DNA from: Ignavibacteriae bacterium HGW-Ignavibacteriae-2
GTDB taxonomy: Bacteria > Bacteroidota > Ignavibacteria > Ignavibacteriales > Melioribacteraceae
Reading direction: 5' to 3'
DNA: 50,352 nucleotides
NCBI GenBank assembly: GCA_002839805.1
Contig: PGYT01000016.1
Span: 1 to 50,352 of the forward strand
Part shown: one piece after another, positions 50,136-50,352 of the stretch
Layout of the letters: each line of letters opens with the position of its first letter
Numbering within the stretch: position 1 is the stretch's first letter
Made by a program: the position numbers and the translations under genes
Notes under the pieces: generated by a model
The model's database searches: none
What the model saw: only the letters and a program-made list of their open reading frames with translations
Told to the model about the DNA's origin: nothing

Positions 50136-50352
50136 CCTTCTTTACCTCTCCGGATAAAATTAAAGGAAATATTTTATTAAAAAAAAATAAATGAATTATG
50201 TCTTAATGACAAGTGAAATGTTTGGAATAAAATTTTTTAGTCGGAACTCCAAACAAAACAGACATGGTATTCCGCCTTTTATTTCCAATTTTACTTCTAA
50301 AATCTCTTCTGCCAATTTGGAAAGTCAAAATATTTGTTGCAAGATTTAAGTA
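50136..50352. other. Right edge, upstream of the pyr operon
   Basis: No supported gene is seen. The pyr promoter should lie here or just inside the leader; AATATAAAA on the minus strand (about 50118-50110) is the best -10-like sequence but has no matching -35. A frame open from the window edge on the minus strand, ending near 50201, could be the last 50 codons of a gene, but it has no recognisable features. GTTTGG and CCAAAC arms occur at about 50220-50255 with a loop too long to be a convincing terminator. Confidence 0.35.

Noticed and set aside
50207-50347. 46-codon plus-strand frame at the right edge
   Set aside because: No ribosome binding site, no recognised features and no context; the opposite strand is open over the same stretch.
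1-50352. Mobile elements, CRISPR arrays or prophage genes
   Set aside because: No transposase, integrase, terminal inverted repeats or regularly spaced repeats were seen anywhere in the window.

Overview
The window looks like chromosomal DNA of an AT-rich bacterium of the Bacteroidota/Chlorobi (FCB) side of the tree, most like Ignavibacteria. This is inferred from several things together: a complete canonical mraZ-to-ftsZ division cluster, a 31-residue AURKAIP1/COX24-type ribosome-associated protein, an SLBB/Wzz/Wzx/Wzy polysaccharide locus with a TIGR03087-like glycosyltransferase, and good Shine-Dalgarno sites (for example AAGGAGGT before ftsZ), which most Bacteroidia lack. No rRNA is present to settle the taxonomy. 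Apart from three or four small genes on the plus strand near 32-34 kb and 47 kb, everything reads on the minus strand, so gene order runs from high to low coordinates.

Region 1 (1-14.2 kb) is a Wzx/Wzy-type surface polysaccharide operon. It starts with a secreted protein of unknown function, then rfbB, an SLBB export protein, a Wzz-like chain-length protein, flippase, GT2, polymerase, methyltransferase, GT2, GT4, an embedded L-2-hydroxyglutarate oxidase gene and the initiating polyprenyl sugar phosphotransferase. Many starts are TTG and several genes overlap.

Region 2 (14.2-30.4 kb) is an uninterrupted dcw cluster: mraZ, rsmH, ftsL, ftsI (with PASTA), murE, murF, mraY, murD, ftsW, murG, murC, ftsQ, ftsA, ftsZ. 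It is bounded downstream by a hairpin terminator and upstream by two TGGG-type MraZ boxes overlapping a likely promoter.

Region 3 (30.4-34 kb) is rich in short features. It holds a candidate plus-strand small RNA with a strong terminator, a CRP-like palindrome, a tRNA-Thr, a compact operon (HU protein, TPR membrane protein, COX24-type protein, tRNA), and two plus-strand genes for N-anchored basic proteins. The first of these two is preceded by a near-perfect sigma-54 promoter and followed by three tandem hairpins. A cupin gene follows.

Region 4 (33.8-45.2 kb) is a minus-strand run: a very large NtrY-like sensor kinase overlapping an AddA-like helicase-nuclease, an amidase lipoprotein, oligoendopeptidase F and a GMP reductase/IMP dehydrogenase family enzyme. 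Region 5 (45.2-47.3 kb) holds a fibronectin type III lipoprotein, a small secreted protein and a possible 45-residue membrane protein. Region 6 (47.3-50.35 kb) is the pyrimidine operon pyrR-pyrB-pyrC, with a leader hairpin whose 3' arm contains the pyrR ribosome binding site. I saw no insertion sequence, prophage or CRISPR array. The observations most worth following are the sigma-54-driven membrane-protein unit, the pyrR leader, the candidate small RNA beside mraZ, and the giant orphan kinase coupled to a helicase-nuclease.
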